Source of the DNA: Pseudogracilibacillus sp037071985
GTDB lineage: Bacteria; Bacillota; Bacilli; Bacillales; Amphibacillaceae
Direction: 5' to 3'
Length of the DNA: 64,000 nt
NCBI RefSeq assembly: GCF_037071985.1
Contig: NZ_JAXHDF010000007.1
Span: 186,001 to 250,000, forward strand
Made by a program: the position numbers and the translations under genes
The notes under the pieces: generated by a model
Database searches by the model: none
What the model saw: only the letters and a program-made list of their open reading frames with translations
What the model was told of the DNA's origin: nothing
Shown: positions 17,547 through 26,698 of the stretch, piece by piece
Numbering within the stretch: position 1 is the stretch's first letter
Layout: every line of letters starts with the position of its first letter

Positions 17547-17571
17547 AAAAAGACCTGTATTTAAACAGGCC
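17547..17571 (-). terminator. Terminator of the exopolysaccharide locus
   Basis: On the minus strand GGCCTGT (17571-17565) pairs with ACAGGTC (17558-17552, one G-U) and is followed by TTTTT. It lies 13 bp after the truncated ugd stop. Confidence 0.75.
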
Positions 17572-17583
17572 TTCCTAACAATC

Positions 17584-18450
17584 TTAATCTCTACTAAACA
17601 AATCTCTCGTATACACTTTCTCTTTTATGTCTTTTAGTTCATCTGATAAACGATTAGCTACAATTACGTCTGCAACGTCCTTAAATTCATTAAAGTCTTT
17701 TATAACTTTTAATCCATCGAATTCATCGTCTTCAAGGACCGGCTCATAAACAACTACTTCAACACCATTTTCCTTCACACGATCAATGACACCTTGAATT
17801 GCAGACTGTCTAAAGTTATCAGATCCTGTTTTCATCGTTAAACGATAAATTCCAACTACTCGTGGTTTTCTCTCTAAAATCATATCAGCTATATGTGACT
17901 TTCTAGTATCATTCGCATCGACAATTGCTGTAATAATATTGTTAGGCACTTCTTTAAAATTTGCTAATAATTGCTTTGTGTCTTTTGGTAAACAATATCC
18001 ACCATAACCGAATGAAGGGTTATTATAATGGTCCCCTATACGAGGGTCAAATCCAATTCCTTCTACAATTTGTTTCGTATCCAATCCTTTTACCTCTGCA
18101 TACGTATCTAACTCGTTAAAGAAAGAAACTCGCATTGCAAGATATGTATTAGCAAATAATTTAATTGCTTCCGCTTCTGTGGAGTCTGTAAACAACATAG
18201 GAATGTCTTCTTTAATTGCTCCTTGTGCTAATAAATTGGCGAACATTCTAGCACGTTCCGACTGTTCACCCACAATAATTCGAGATGGATGCAAGTTATC
18301 ATAAAGTGCTTGTCCTTCACGCAAAAATTCAGGTGAGAAAATAATGTTACTTGTATTAAATCTCTCACTAATTGCTTTCGTATACCCCACCGGAATAGTA
18401 GATTTTATGACCATCGTAGCTTTGGGGTTGATTGAAAGAACATTCCCCAA
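17584..18450 (-). pseudogene. ugd: UDP-glucose 6-dehydrogenase, 5'-truncated
   Basis: The family oxidises UDP-glucose to UDP-glucuronate with NAD. The 288 residues visible match full-length ~388-residue Ugd from INPKATMVIKSTIPVGYT onward, including FSPEFLREGQALYDNLHPSR, LFANTYLAMRVSFFNELD and the catalytic-Cys loop GYGGYCLPKDTKQLL. The N-terminal ~100 residues, which carry the NAD-binding GxGYVG Rossmann motif, are absent. Reading upstream in frame hits a stop at 18475-18477, inside the end of the preceding aminotransferase gene, only 25 bases before the homology begins. The first possible start is a TTG without a ribosome binding site. It is almost certainly inactive, a recombination scar at the locus edge. 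Confidence 0.88.
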
Positions 18451-18470
18451 TATTACATTGGAGTGGAAAT

Positions 18471-19628
18471 CTATTTACTATTACTATTTAATAAATTCTC
18501 AATAATAGATATGACTCTTTGTTGCTGATCTTCTTCCATGTTCGACCCACTTGGTAAACATATTCCATACTCAAACAAATAATCAGAAACACCATTTTTT
18601 TCTTCATGCGAATAATATTTTACATTTTCAAACAACGGCTGTAAATGCATTGGCTTCCATACAGGGCGTGCCTCTATATCTTCCTCTGCTAATCGTTCAA
18701 TTATATCATTTCGTGTGATACCTGTTATATTAGGATTAATTGTCAAAGCTGTAAGCCAACGATTAGATTTAGTTCCTTCCAACTCTGGTTGAAATGTAAT
18801 ACCTTCAATTTTACCGAATGCTTCGTAATAACGCTCAAAAATTGCCCTACGTTGCTCTACTCGTTCATCCAAAACTTCTAACTGCCCTCGTCCAATCCCG
18901 GCAACAATATTACTCATTCGATAGTTATATCCGATCTCACTATGCTGATAGTGTACAGCTGGATCACGGGCTTGAGTAGCTAAAAACCTAGCTCTTTGAA
19001 GTGCTTCTTTATCATTTGAAACGAGAGCTCCTCCACCAGACGTTGTGATTATTTTATTCCCATTAAATGAATATATTCCATAATCGCCAATCGTACCACT
19101 TTTACGGCCTTTATATTCACTACCTAATGACTCAGCAGCATCTTCAATTACAGGCACATTATATGACGAGCAAATTGACATAATCTCATCCATTTTCGCA
19201 CTTTGTCCATAAAGATGAACAACTATTACGGCTTTTGGTAATTTTCCATTCTCTTTAGCTTCCCATAGCGCCCTCTTCAATGCTTCAGGAGACATGTTCC
19301 AAGTATCTGTTTCTGAATCTATTAAAACTGGTGTAGCGCCTTGATATAAAACAGGATTTACACTTGCAACAAATGTTAAAGTCGAGCAAAATACAACGTC
19401 TCCAGCATTAACATTTAACAATTTCAGCGCCAAATGAATAGCTGCTGTTCCAGATATGACAACAGCAGCATTACTAATAGAGTTATATTCTGCTAATTCC
19501 TCTTCAAATCCATCTACATTGTTTCCTAATGGAGCTATCCAGTTTAAATCAAAAGCTTCTTGTATATATTTCTGTTCTCTCCCACTCATATGAGGAGAAG
19601 AAAGAAAAATTCTATCTTTACTTTGCAT
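18471..19628 (-). CDS. epsN: UDP-4-keto-6-deoxy-sugar aminotransferase (EpsN/PglE type)
   Basis: PLP enzyme of the DegT/DnrJ/EryC1 fold. It aminates the 4-keto sugar made by a CapD/EpsC dehydratase to give a UDP-4-amino-4,6-dideoxy-HexNAc, the bacillosamine precursor. It closely follows B. subtilis EpsN as I remember it: LSSPHMSGREQKYI, NWIAPLG, SGTAAIHLALKLL, HLYGQSAKMDEI, EDAAESLGSEYKG and SFNGNKIITTSGGG with the PLP Lys192. I use the ATG at 19628 because GAGGGAG sits nine bases upstream. The 385 residues are full length. It follows the ATP-grasp gene by 21 bp and runs into the truncated ugd. The partner dehydratase is at 31154-32986. Confidence 0.9.
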   Translation of the reverse strand: MQSKDRIFLSSPHMSGREQKYIQEAFDLNWIAPLGNNVDGFEEELAEYNSISNAAVVISGTAAIHLALKLLNVNAGDVVFCSTLTFVASVNPVLYQGATPVLIDSETDTWNMSPEALKRALWEAKENGKLPKAVIVVHLYGQSAKMDEIMSICSSYNVPVIEDAAESLGSEYKGRKSGTIGDYGIYSFNGNKIITTSGGGALVSNDKEALQRARFLATQARDPAVHYQHSEIGYNYRMSNIVAGIGRGQLEVLDERVEQRRAIFERYYEAFGKIEGITFQPELEGTKSNRWLTALTINPNITGITRNDIIERLAEEDIEARPVWKPMHLQPLFENVKYYSHEEKNGVSDYLFEYGICLPSGSNMEEDQQQRVISIIENLLNSNSK

Positions 19629-19649
19629 TGCTGTCAACTCCCTCGATCT

Positions 19650-20630
19650 TTAGAATTCTAGAGGTTTCTTAATTATTTTTACGTCATCATACTTCATCAT
19701 TATGTAACCAGAGTTATATTTAAAACCATCATAAGGTGAATTTTCAATTTCGTTTAAATTATTCACAATATACTCCATAAAATTACATCCCATTTCACAA
19801 GCATGTGGGTATCCACCACCAAATCTAGGATTAATTTCGGAGATATAATATCCTCCATCGTATTCAAAACAGTCTATATCTATAGGTCCCGTAAAATTAG
19901 TCTTTGAAATTAAATCTTTTACAAGACTTTCAATCTCTATATTTTTTACTGAAACTGACTTATCCGTTTCTCCGGCTCTCATATTAATCTTTTCTTTAAT
20001 AAAAAGATCAACTAAATCTCCACTTAACATATCGATATATACGTCTATCCCAAATTCTTTATCCTTAAAAAAGGGTTGAACAATTAAATCATCTTCACGA
20101 TTAAAAATGTTCAGTAACTCCACCTCATCATTCACAATATTTAATCCGATACTTGCACTACCTTTACCAGGTTTTATAACGAGTGGATAGTTCAATTTTC
20201 CTTCATTTAATAAAGAAAGCACTAAGTTTATATCACTATAAGTAGGAACACCCGGTATTCCTAGTTCACATAAGTAGTCATATGTTTGCTGTTTATCAAA
20301 GCTAAACTTTACCATTTCTAGAGGAGATAAAATTAATACAATTCCTTGTTCTTCAAATTTACTTCTATTTTCAGCAAGTAATTCTAATTCAGGATCGATT
20401 AATGAAACAATTCCTTTTATGTTATGTTTTTTACATAAATTTAGCAATATTGAAATGTAGTTATTTTCATTTATACGTGGTACTATTTCAAATTTATCTG
20501 CAAAATATAATGCAGGTGCATTAATATCACAATCTGTAGCAATAACATTTCCTTTAATCTTGCTTAAAGATTGTTTAAAATATTGTATAACTTTAACCCT
20601 TCTTCCAGCACTCGTTACTAATAAGTTCAT
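19650..20630 (-). CDS. ATP-grasp ligase, carbamoyl-phosphate-synthase-like
   Basis: A 326-residue ATP-grasp protein: an N-terminal Rossmann-like pre-domain (LLVTSAGRRVKVIQYFK), then the ATP-binding lobe with YPLVIKPGKGSASIGL (Lys and Gly-rich loop), and the metal-binding end DIDCFEYDGGYYISEINPR (Glu/Asn ligands), followed by FGGGYPHACEMG. Such enzymes form amide or other C-N bonds via an acyl-phosphate. Members near polysaccharide genes are thought to join an amino acid or acid to an amino sugar. It lies 4 bp downstream of the ACC-deaminase-like gene and 21 bp upstream of the aminotransferase gene. The acid and the acceptor are unknown. Confidence 0.82.
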   Translation of the reverse strand: MNLLVTSAGRRVKVIQYFKQSLSKIKGNVIATDCDINAPALYFADKFEIVPRINENNYISILLNLCKKHNIKGIVSLIDPELELLAENRSKFEEQGIVLILSPLEMVKFSFDKQQTYDYLCELGIPGVPTYSDINLVLSLLNEGKLNYPLVIKPGKGSASIGLNIVNDEVELLNIFNREDDLIVQPFFKDKEFGIDVYIDMLSGDLVDLFIKEKINMRAGETDKSVSVKNIEIESLVKDLISKTNFTGPIDIDCFEYDGGYYISEINPRFGGGYPHACEMGCNFMEYIVNNLNEIENSPYDGFKYNSGYIMMKYDDVKIIKKPLEF

Positions 20631-20634
20631 CTAA

Positions 20635-21588
20635 TTACTCCTCTTCAAACTTGTCTGCATAATTAAATAGTAAGGGCGTCCCACCTGTATGAATAAATAA
20701 AATATCTTTATTCATTATTTCATGCTTTTTAATATATTCAAGCATGCCATAAAATGCTTTCCCTGTATATACTGGATCTAGTAATATACCTGATTTTTTA
20801 GCAACTTTTTTTATAATTTCTACAATTTCGGGATAAATATGAGCATAGCCTTTTCCAACATAGGAATCTTCGAAAATAATCTCATTTAATTTTGGTGGTA
20901 TCGTTATACCATTTTCATCAAAATAATCTATTAAACTCTCATAAATTACTTCTTTTCCTCTTTTATTATTTCTTGCAACACTGATTCCAACTATATTTGT
21001 TGAAAAATCATTAATCAATTTACCGGCAATTAAACCTGCCTGTGTAGTACCTGTTCCTGAAGCATGGAAGATGTACTCAAAATTTGTCTGTATATCTTTT
21101 TGTTGCTCTAATATTTCATCAAAAGTTTTTTTATAAGCATGGGTTCCAAGATTTCCATGCCCTCCACCTTGAATAAAATAAGGGTTATATCCTTTTTCTC
21201 CCAAATTCTTAAGAGTATGTTCTATCGTTTCTGAAACTTTTTCTACATCTGTCCAAATTATCTCGACATCAAATAATTTATATAAAAAATAATTACCATC
21301 AAAAGTTGGATTGGCTGTTTTAGATAGTATTAATAAAGTTTTTAACCCTAATTTACTAGCAGCAGCAGCCGTTAATCTACAATGATTAGATTGAGGGGCA
21401 CCATAAGTAACAATACAATTCGCTTTTTTTTCTATTGCATCAGCAAGAAAATATTCAAGTTTTCTTGCTTTATTACCACCTAATGCAAGATCTGTACAAT
21501 CATCTCGCTTAATATAAATATGATTAGAATAAAATTTATTAAAAAAATGTATAGGAGTTGGTGTTTCCGTGAAGCTTAATTTATCCAT
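20635..21588 (-). CDS. PLP enzyme of the ACC deaminase / D-cysteine desulfhydrase family
   Basis: Fold-type II PLP enzyme; relatives open 1-aminocyclopropane-1-carboxylate or split D-cysteine, and others act on amino acids. The PLP lysine is in LGGNKARKLEY (Lys40), with YGAPQSNHCRLTAAAA, the phosphate loop region SGTGTTQAGL and the C-terminal HTGGTPLLFNYADKF. I start at the ATG at 21588, preceded by GAAGGTG; the longer open frame to 21651 is AT-rich and unsupported. At 317 residues it is full length. Placed between a GNAT and an ATP-grasp gene in a surface-sugar locus, it may make or modify the amino acid that is later attached; this is inference. Confidence 0.82.
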   Translation of the reverse strand: MDKLSFTETPTPIHFFNKFYSNHIYIKRDDCTDLALGGNKARKLEYFLADAIEKKANCIVTYGAPQSNHCRLTAAAASKLGLKTLLILSKTANPTFDGNYFLYKLFDVEIIWTDVEKVSETIEHTLKNLGEKGYNPYFIQGGGHGNLGTHAYKKTFDEILEQQKDIQTNFEYIFHASGTGTTQAGLIAGKLINDFSTNIVGISVARNNKRGKEVIYESLIDYFDENGITIPPKLNEIIFEDSYVGKGYAHIYPEIVEIIKKVAKKSGILLDPVYTGKAFYGMLEYIKKHEIMNKDILFIHTGGTPLLFNYADKFEEE

Positions 21589-21697
21589 ATCTACACCTTC
21601 TTGAATAATTTTATAATACCTATAATAATAAATAGTTTCACATCTTATCAAATATCTTTTAAGTAATATAAAATTATTATTTTTAAACTTATCTTTA

Positions 21698-22228
21698 TTA
21701 TTTTTCGTTTAGAAATTCACTTTTTAATATACTCATGATATATCTATTTCGCAATTCACCGTGCGATAAAATATCTTCACGTAATAATCCCTCAACTTGG
21801 AATCCTACTTTTTTATTTAGATTCAACATTGGAGCATTTTTCTCCCAAACATAAGAATATACTTTATTTAGACTTAATTCATTGAATGCATAGTTTAAAA
21901 TAAGCTTTCTAATGTCATAACCGTAACCTTTTCCATGAAATTTTTCTTCGCCTATCCCCATATACGATTCAGCCTTTGAATTTTTATAATCTATATTTAA
22001 TAGTCCACCAAAACCAATAGGCTCATGTGTTTCCTTTACACATACAAAAAAATCTTTTCTGTTTGGATTTCCTGATGCATTATTCAACCATTTTTTTGTC
22101 CCTATCTCCGAAATTGGGTACTCGAAATTCAGGGTGCTCCGGATATTTGAGTTATTTATCCATCTTACTTTATAGGGAACATCCTTTTCCTCCATTAAAC
22201 GTAAATAAACATTCTCACCTAAAATCAC
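21698..22228 (-). CDS. GNAT acetyltransferase (RimJ/PseH-like), sugar modification candidate
   Basis: A 176-residue GNAT protein of the RimJ/RimL/PseH type: a GENVYLRLMEEKDV start, GFGGLLNIDYKNSKAESYMG, the acetyl-CoA loop EEKFHGKGYGYDIRKLIL and NAPMLNLNKKVGFQVEG. PseH and PglD-type enzymes acetylate the 4-amino group of UDP-amino-sugars. This could fill that role here, since no left-handed-helix EpsM/PglD acetyltransferase is present. GTG start with AAAGGAAAG upstream. First gene of the distal module, behind its own promoter. Confidence 0.78.
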   Translation of the reverse strand: MILGENVYLRLMEEKDVPYKVRWINNSNIRSTLNFEYPISEIGTKKWLNNASGNPNRKDFFVCVKETHEPIGFGGLLNIDYKNSKAESYMGIGEEKFHGKGYGYDIRKLILNYAFNELSLNKVYSYVWEKNAPMLNLNKKVGFQVEGLLREDILSHGELRNRYIMSILKSEFLNEK

Positions 22229-22546
22229 TTTACATTCTTTCCTTTCTTTTCTTAAATAACACCTTAAGTATTCAATATCATTTTTTGCAAACTAAGTATA
22301 TAACCAATTTTAATCTCTTGTAAGTAATCTTTTTCTAAAAAGAAGACCTATATATGATAAATACAATGTATTTTGAGGTAGTATGTCTTTTTTTATATTT
22401 GGATCTCAAGGAAGAAGGTATGTTATCGATATTTTAGATATATTAGTCTTATTAGAAATAAAATAATTAATATCTTTACCATATTAACTGCGTACCCCGC
22501 AACATTAATACTTGTGAGTTATTAAATATATTTATAAATAAATTGA
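22229..22546. other. Gene-less AT-rich gap inside the exopolysaccharide locus
   Basis: A 318-bp break in an otherwise tightly packed minus-strand locus. It contains the promoter at 22295-22323. The rest (22324-22546) shows no gene, terminator or repeat that I can support. Confidence 0.5.
22295..22323 (-). promoter_or_regulatory. Promoter of the distal amino-sugar module
   Basis: On the minus strand TTACAA (22323-22318), exactly 17 bp, then TATACT (22300-22295). The predicted start is ~60 nt before the acetyltransferase gene, so the four-gene module can be transcribed separately from the rest of the locus. Confidence 0.6.
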
Positions 22547-23965
22547 TTAGATCACTTTCTTTATTTCTCTTTTTATTTTGTTTACAATTCTTTTTATTAA
22601 TGGGGGATTTATAGTTTTATTATAAGCCTCTACATTTGGATTCATATAATCAATAAATGAATCAAAATGTTGATTCTCTTCTGCAATCTTAAAGGCATTA
22701 AAACTCTCTTGAGAAAGTTGCATTCTCTTCTTATAAACTTGCTTTCTATTTGAATCAATTTTATCTGATGCCCTTACTCTTTTATTTGGTCGCCATTCAT
22801 TATTCTCGTCTTTTAAGTGTAATCTGTATGAAAGTCCATCTCTTCTATGTCGGAATCCTCCTGCTTGTGATTTATATACTCTTTCCGCGGTTAGTTCATC
22901 AAGGTATACTTTACCAGCACTAATACCCTCTTCCAGTATTTGCAATATATCAGGATTTCGAACTGTAATAACATTTGTACCGTCACTATCATTTGCGTAT
23001 TCGGGCAACCATGCGTCTCCAACAGTAACATCGGCAGTTTCCGCCAATACATCATCACAAAATTCACAAGCATTATATTTAAATAATCCTTGTCCCCAAT
23101 TTGTAGTATATAACTCCTTTCGAGGTGCACTTAATTTTACTTTTTCTCCATTTATTGTTCCCTCTACTTCTACACCATAATCATTTGCTGCTTTATCTTC
23201 TAACTTAACTCTAAAATCAATCCAAGATAAATTATCAGGCTCTATTCCTAATTGCCAACCCATTGATTTTGCAAACATATCACTTTTCAAATGTCCACAG
23301 ACTAAACCAATGCAATACTTAATTCTTTCCTTAATAACTTTATCATTTTCAGCCAAAAGTCGTACCGATTTGATAAAACATGGAATACCTATTATAGCGT
23401 ATCTTCCTTTTTTCTCTTTAACAAATTTCATTACCTTTGATAATTCAATAGGATAATATTTTGACTTTGCACCCGAAGATAATTCATCTAAAGTAGAAGA
23501 TACTTGGTATTCGAATAATAAATTACTGTTATCATTTTTTTCTTTTACATGGATAATTCCATCTACTAAATCTAACTTCAATAATTGTGAAGCAATCCAG
23601 CTACCCATACCACCAGAGGAGCCTTTGTCCCTGTATTTTCCTTCTTTTACATATCCCGCAAAATTTTTTAAATAATAACCAGTATTTTCATTAAATGTTG
23701 GATGATGTGTTTTGAATAATTCTTTTCCTAACTCAGTTTCATTTTTACTCTCATTAGAAAATGGACAAACAGAATTAACATCTGGTTCAGTTCGACAATC
23801 TAATTCATATTTAATAACAGGCCGAAACTTACCATTTTTATCTAACCTCATTTCAAATGGTGAATCATCTACACTGGCGCAAGCTCCGCATCCTATACAG
23901 TAATCATTTTCTATGACAGTATCCATTAAATATTTGATATTCTTATTCATTATATACACATCCAT
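22547..23965 (-). CDS. Iron-sulfur FrhB-like (F420 hydrogenase/dehydrogenase beta subunit family) protein
   Basis: A 472-residue redox protein. The N-terminus has ferredoxin-type cysteines, CIGCGAC (23-29), then Cys57 and CPF (Cys67), expected to hold a 4Fe-4S cluster. The FrhB-like body follows: GSSGGMGSWIASQLLK, IIGIPCFIKSVRLL, YCIGLVCGHLKSDMF and a cysteine patch YNACEFCDDVLAETADVTVGD. In exopolysaccharide loci this family very often sits beside polysaccharide pyruvyl-transferase genes, as here (25543-26673); its exact reaction there is not established. The start may be the ATG at 23965 or the in-frame ATG at 23950. Confidence 0.82.
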   Translation of the reverse strand: MDVYIMNKNIKYLMDTVIENDYCIGCGACASVDDSPFEMRLDKNGKFRPVIKYELDCRTEPDVNSVCPFSNESKNETELGKELFKTHHPTFNENTGYYLKNFAGYVKEGKYRDKGSSGGMGSWIASQLLKLDLVDGIIHVKEKNDNSNLLFEYQVSSTLDELSSGAKSKYYPIELSKVMKFVKEKKGRYAIIGIPCFIKSVRLLAENDKVIKERIKYCIGLVCGHLKSDMFAKSMGWQLGIEPDNLSWIDFRVKLEDKAANDYGVEVEGTINGEKVKLSAPRKELYTTNWGQGLFKYNACEFCDDVLAETADVTVGDAWLPEYANDSDGTNVITVRNPDILQILEEGISAGKVYLDELTAERVYKSQAGGFRHRRDGLSYRLHLKDENNEWRPNKRVRASDKIDSNRKQVYKKRMQLSQESFNAFKIAEENQHFDSFIDYMNPNVEAYNKTINPPLIKRIVNKIKREIKKVI

Positions 23966-23998
23966 TCATTCACGTTAAAAGGTTTCAAAATCCAATTA

Positions 23999-25522
23999 TT
24001 ATGTAAGTTTTCCCTTTATCTTTTTAAACATCGATAAGGTTAACTCTTTTTCGTAAGAATTAAATCCAAATTTAAATATCAGAAAACTATGCACTACTAT
24101 ATATAAACAAATCTTAATAGCAATAAATAGTAAAGTTTCTTGTGGTATCAAAATATTTAACAAAAACCCAATAACTAAAGAAATCGTAATTGGTACAGTT
24201 ATATTTACTATGTTTTTCCAAAAAGCAATCATATTGATACCAAGCTTTTTTTGATAATAAATATTCATTAATATTACATTCCCAAAAAATAACGTTGCGC
24301 CAGTGATATAGGCAACACCAATTCCACCATAATTTCTTGCAATTGGGATTGAAAGAATTACATTAAGAACTGCAATGATTATTAACATAACAGATCTAAA
24401 TCCTTGTAAATTTTTTGCATACAAGATTGAAATTCCAATATTTTGTATTAGAGGGATTGTTAATGGCAGCATAATAATTAATACAATATTATATGCATCA
24501 CTGTAATTTGCCCCAGCCCATATATTAATAAATGGTTGGCCAAATAATATAAATCCACTCAATATCAGGGTCAGTATAATATACTGCAATCTTCCATATC
24601 TGATCATCATTTCTGTTAATTCATTACTGCTTGCTTTTCTCGCTACCATCATAGATGCTTTCGGTAAAAACAAGCCACTAATTGAAGTTGAGAACTGAAT
24701 ATATAGTTTAACAAACTGCATAGCAATCGCATAAATTGCAACTGAAACTGTCCCTTTAACTGCGCCCAATATAATTTGATCTGTTTGCCAATATATCTGA
24801 TCAACTATTACTGCTAAAAACACAAAAAAAGAATACGCTAATATTTCTTTTAATAAGGTAGTATCAAGCTTTCCAAAACTAAACGTTATACTTATTTTTT
24901 TAAAACAATAAAAAGCATTAAATAGCAAACACCCTAAATTTACTACGGTTGTAATGATCACCATCGATATTGCTCCATAGCCAATATAAATGATTGGTAG
25001 GATTAATAATGGAGCCATAACTATTCTTACGATAGAAACAACTTTATCAATTACAAAACGTTCATATGCGCGTATAATTGAACTAAATATGGACAATGGA
25101 AAAGACAATGCAAAGTTTATTATAAGGATTATTATCATTATTTTTGCACTTTGTAATTGTGTTCCCGATAATTTATCACCAAATAAAGCATCAACACTTT
25201 GGTAAACAGCAATTCCAACAACAACGGTTAATAAACCTATAAAAGTATATAGGATTAAAAATAGTCCATTTAACTTAGATTCTTTATTTTCATCCCCTAC
25301 TACTCTGTTTCTTGCTGTATATCTGACCATCGCATTCCCAAGTCCCATATCCATAACACTAAAATATGCTGCTAACGATCCAATTAGAGAATAAAGTCCA
25401 AATTCCGATTGCCCCAATATTCTTATCATAATGGGTGTATACACTAAAGCAACTGCAATTGAAATAAAAATAGACAGATATGATAATAATGCTCCTGCTT
25501 TGAGTTGACTCAAATTACTCAA
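23999..25522 (-). CDS. wzx: Oligosaccharide flippase (Wzx/MATE-like)
   Basis: A 507-residue integral membrane protein with about 14 hydrophobic helices and the polysaccharide-transport fold: LSYLSIFISIAVALVYTPIM at the start, RILGQSEFGLYSLIGSLAAY, and a paired second half with IILGAVKGTVSVAIYAIAM. It should flip the lipid-linked repeat unit across the membrane to the Wzy polymerase. It lies 33 bp upstream of the FrhB-like gene. The TTG at 25522 has a ribosome binding site almost touching it; the next in-frame TTG at 25513 is an alternative. Confidence 0.9.
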   Translation of the reverse strand: MSNLSQLKAGALLSYLSIFISIAVALVYTPIMIRILGQSEFGLYSLIGSLAAYFSVMDMGLGNAMVRYTARNRVVGDENKESKLNGLFLILYTFIGLLTVVVGIAVYQSVDALFGDKLSGTQLQSAKIMIIILIINFALSFPLSIFSSIIRAYERFVIDKVVSIVRIVMAPLLILPIIYIGYGAISMVIITTVVNLGCLLFNAFYCFKKISITFSFGKLDTTLLKEILAYSFFVFLAVIVDQIYWQTDQIILGAVKGTVSVAIYAIAMQFVKLYIQFSTSISGLFLPKASMMVARKASSNELTEMMIRYGRLQYIILTLILSGFILFGQPFINIWAGANYSDAYNIVLIIMLPLTIPLIQNIGISILYAKNLQGFRSVMLIIIAVLNVILSIPIARNYGGIGVAYITGATLFFGNVILMNIYYQKKLGINMIAFWKNIVNITVPITISLVIGFLLNILIPQETLLFIAIKICLYIVVHSFLIFKFGFNSYEKELTLSMFKKIKGKLT

Positions 25523-25542
25523 CTTCTTTCAATGATTAAATC

Positions 25543-26673
25543 CTACTTTAAATTTAATGCGTCTTCCAAGTACTCAAATGCCTTCTGACGTTGTAATTTC
25601 AATATGGGATGTACATGTGAAAAATCCATCTTAAGTAAGTCACTATTAATATTGATTTTATCAACATGTCTTGTTTCAAACTTGAAAGTCGATAATAATG
25701 TGTCAATTCTAGAGTTCATAGATGGGAATTTCCCTTCCCTATCAAATACTACAAAAGGCGTCTCTAATAATATTGAAAATACAGCTCCATGAAATGAATC
25801 TGTAATAAAAATACTTGATGAATTTATATAATCTATAAATTCACTTGGTCCAGATAAATATGGTAATTTATCGTTCGGTTGTGCTAAATTAATAATTTTC
25901 AAATGATTGTTTTTGGCTATTTTATTAATTATTTTTCTTTTGGCTCTTGAAATTCTACCTAAAAAATAGGTTAATAAATAACCTGTTTTTGGTTTATTAG
26001 AAGGTACATTTGCAATTGATAGCCACTTTTCTTTTGATAACATAAGAGTCGGATCAATTAATACAGGGGCATCTCTCCCAGTTAACTCTTTAATGATTTT
26101 TGCTCCTGCTTCTTCCCTAACAGACAATCTATGCATTTCAGATATCCATTTTTTATATCTATCTATATAATCTTCGGGAATTTGATCCGTACCAAAGCTT
26201 GGTGAGTAAGCTATTCTTTTCTCTTTAGGTGCAAATGTTAGAAAGTAAGCCGGGTCACCCTTTCGAAAAAAAGGATTCCAAACTTGATCACTTCCTGTTA
26301 TAAAGTATTCATATTCATCCAAAAGACCCTTATTTATATTGTTCTCATCTAATTTAAACGTTGTTTCATGTATATGTTTTCTCGAGAAATTTCTAAAGAT
26401 CCGTTCCCTCTTATTATTTAGTTTCTTTTTATATAAAATTCCTGTAACTTTATTATGCAATCTCTCATAGTTATCTTTCGGAGAAGATTTTAATATATTT
26501 TTAGCCTTTATTAACAAAGGAATATCTTTAGGGTTATTCTTTTTAATGTCAACCCAAATGGTTTCTACATCAAATCCATAAGATTTAACGACTTCTTGTA
26601 ATGCATAGTTTTGTAATCTATTACCATAATTAACATAACCGTTTAAAGTAATTATTCCAATTTTCTTTTGCAT
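25543..26673 (-). CDS. Polysaccharide pyruvyl transferase family protein
   Basis: A cytoplasmic enzyme of about 376 residues. The family moves pyruvate from phosphoenolpyruvate onto a sugar as a ketal. Visible landmarks are IGIITLNGYVNYGNRLQNYA, EYFITGSDQVWNPFF, RIAYSPSFGTDQIP, LIDPTLMLSKEKW and the late SIFITDSFHGAVFSILLETP with its conserved His. I prefer the ATG at 26673 (GAGGTG five bases upstream) over the GTG at 26679. Paired with the FrhB-like gene across wzx, an arrangement seen in other surface-polysaccharide loci. Confidence 0.85.
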   Translation of the reverse strand: MQKKIGIITLNGYVNYGNRLQNYALQEVVKSYGFDVETIWVDIKKNNPKDIPLLIKAKNILKSSPKDNYERLHNKVTGILYKKKLNNKRERIFRNFSRKHIHETTFKLDENNINKGLLDEYEYFITGSDQVWNPFFRKGDPAYFLTFAPKEKRIAYSPSFGTDQIPEDYIDRYKKWISEMHRLSVREEAGAKIIKELTGRDAPVLIDPTLMLSKEKWLSIANVPSNKPKTGYLLTYFLGRISRAKRKIINKIAKNNHLKIINLAQPNDKLPYLSGPSEFIDYINSSSIFITDSFHGAVFSILLETPFVVFDREGKFPSMNSRIDTLLSTFKFETRHVDKININSDLLKMDFSHVHPILKLQRQKAFEYLEDALNLK

Positions 26674-26698
26674 ATTCACACCTCGGATTTATAAAAAA

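Noticed and set aside
22379..22462. A short plus-strand frame starting near 22383 in the exopolysaccharide gap
   Set aside because: Only about 26 codons, no ribosome binding site and no recognisable homology.
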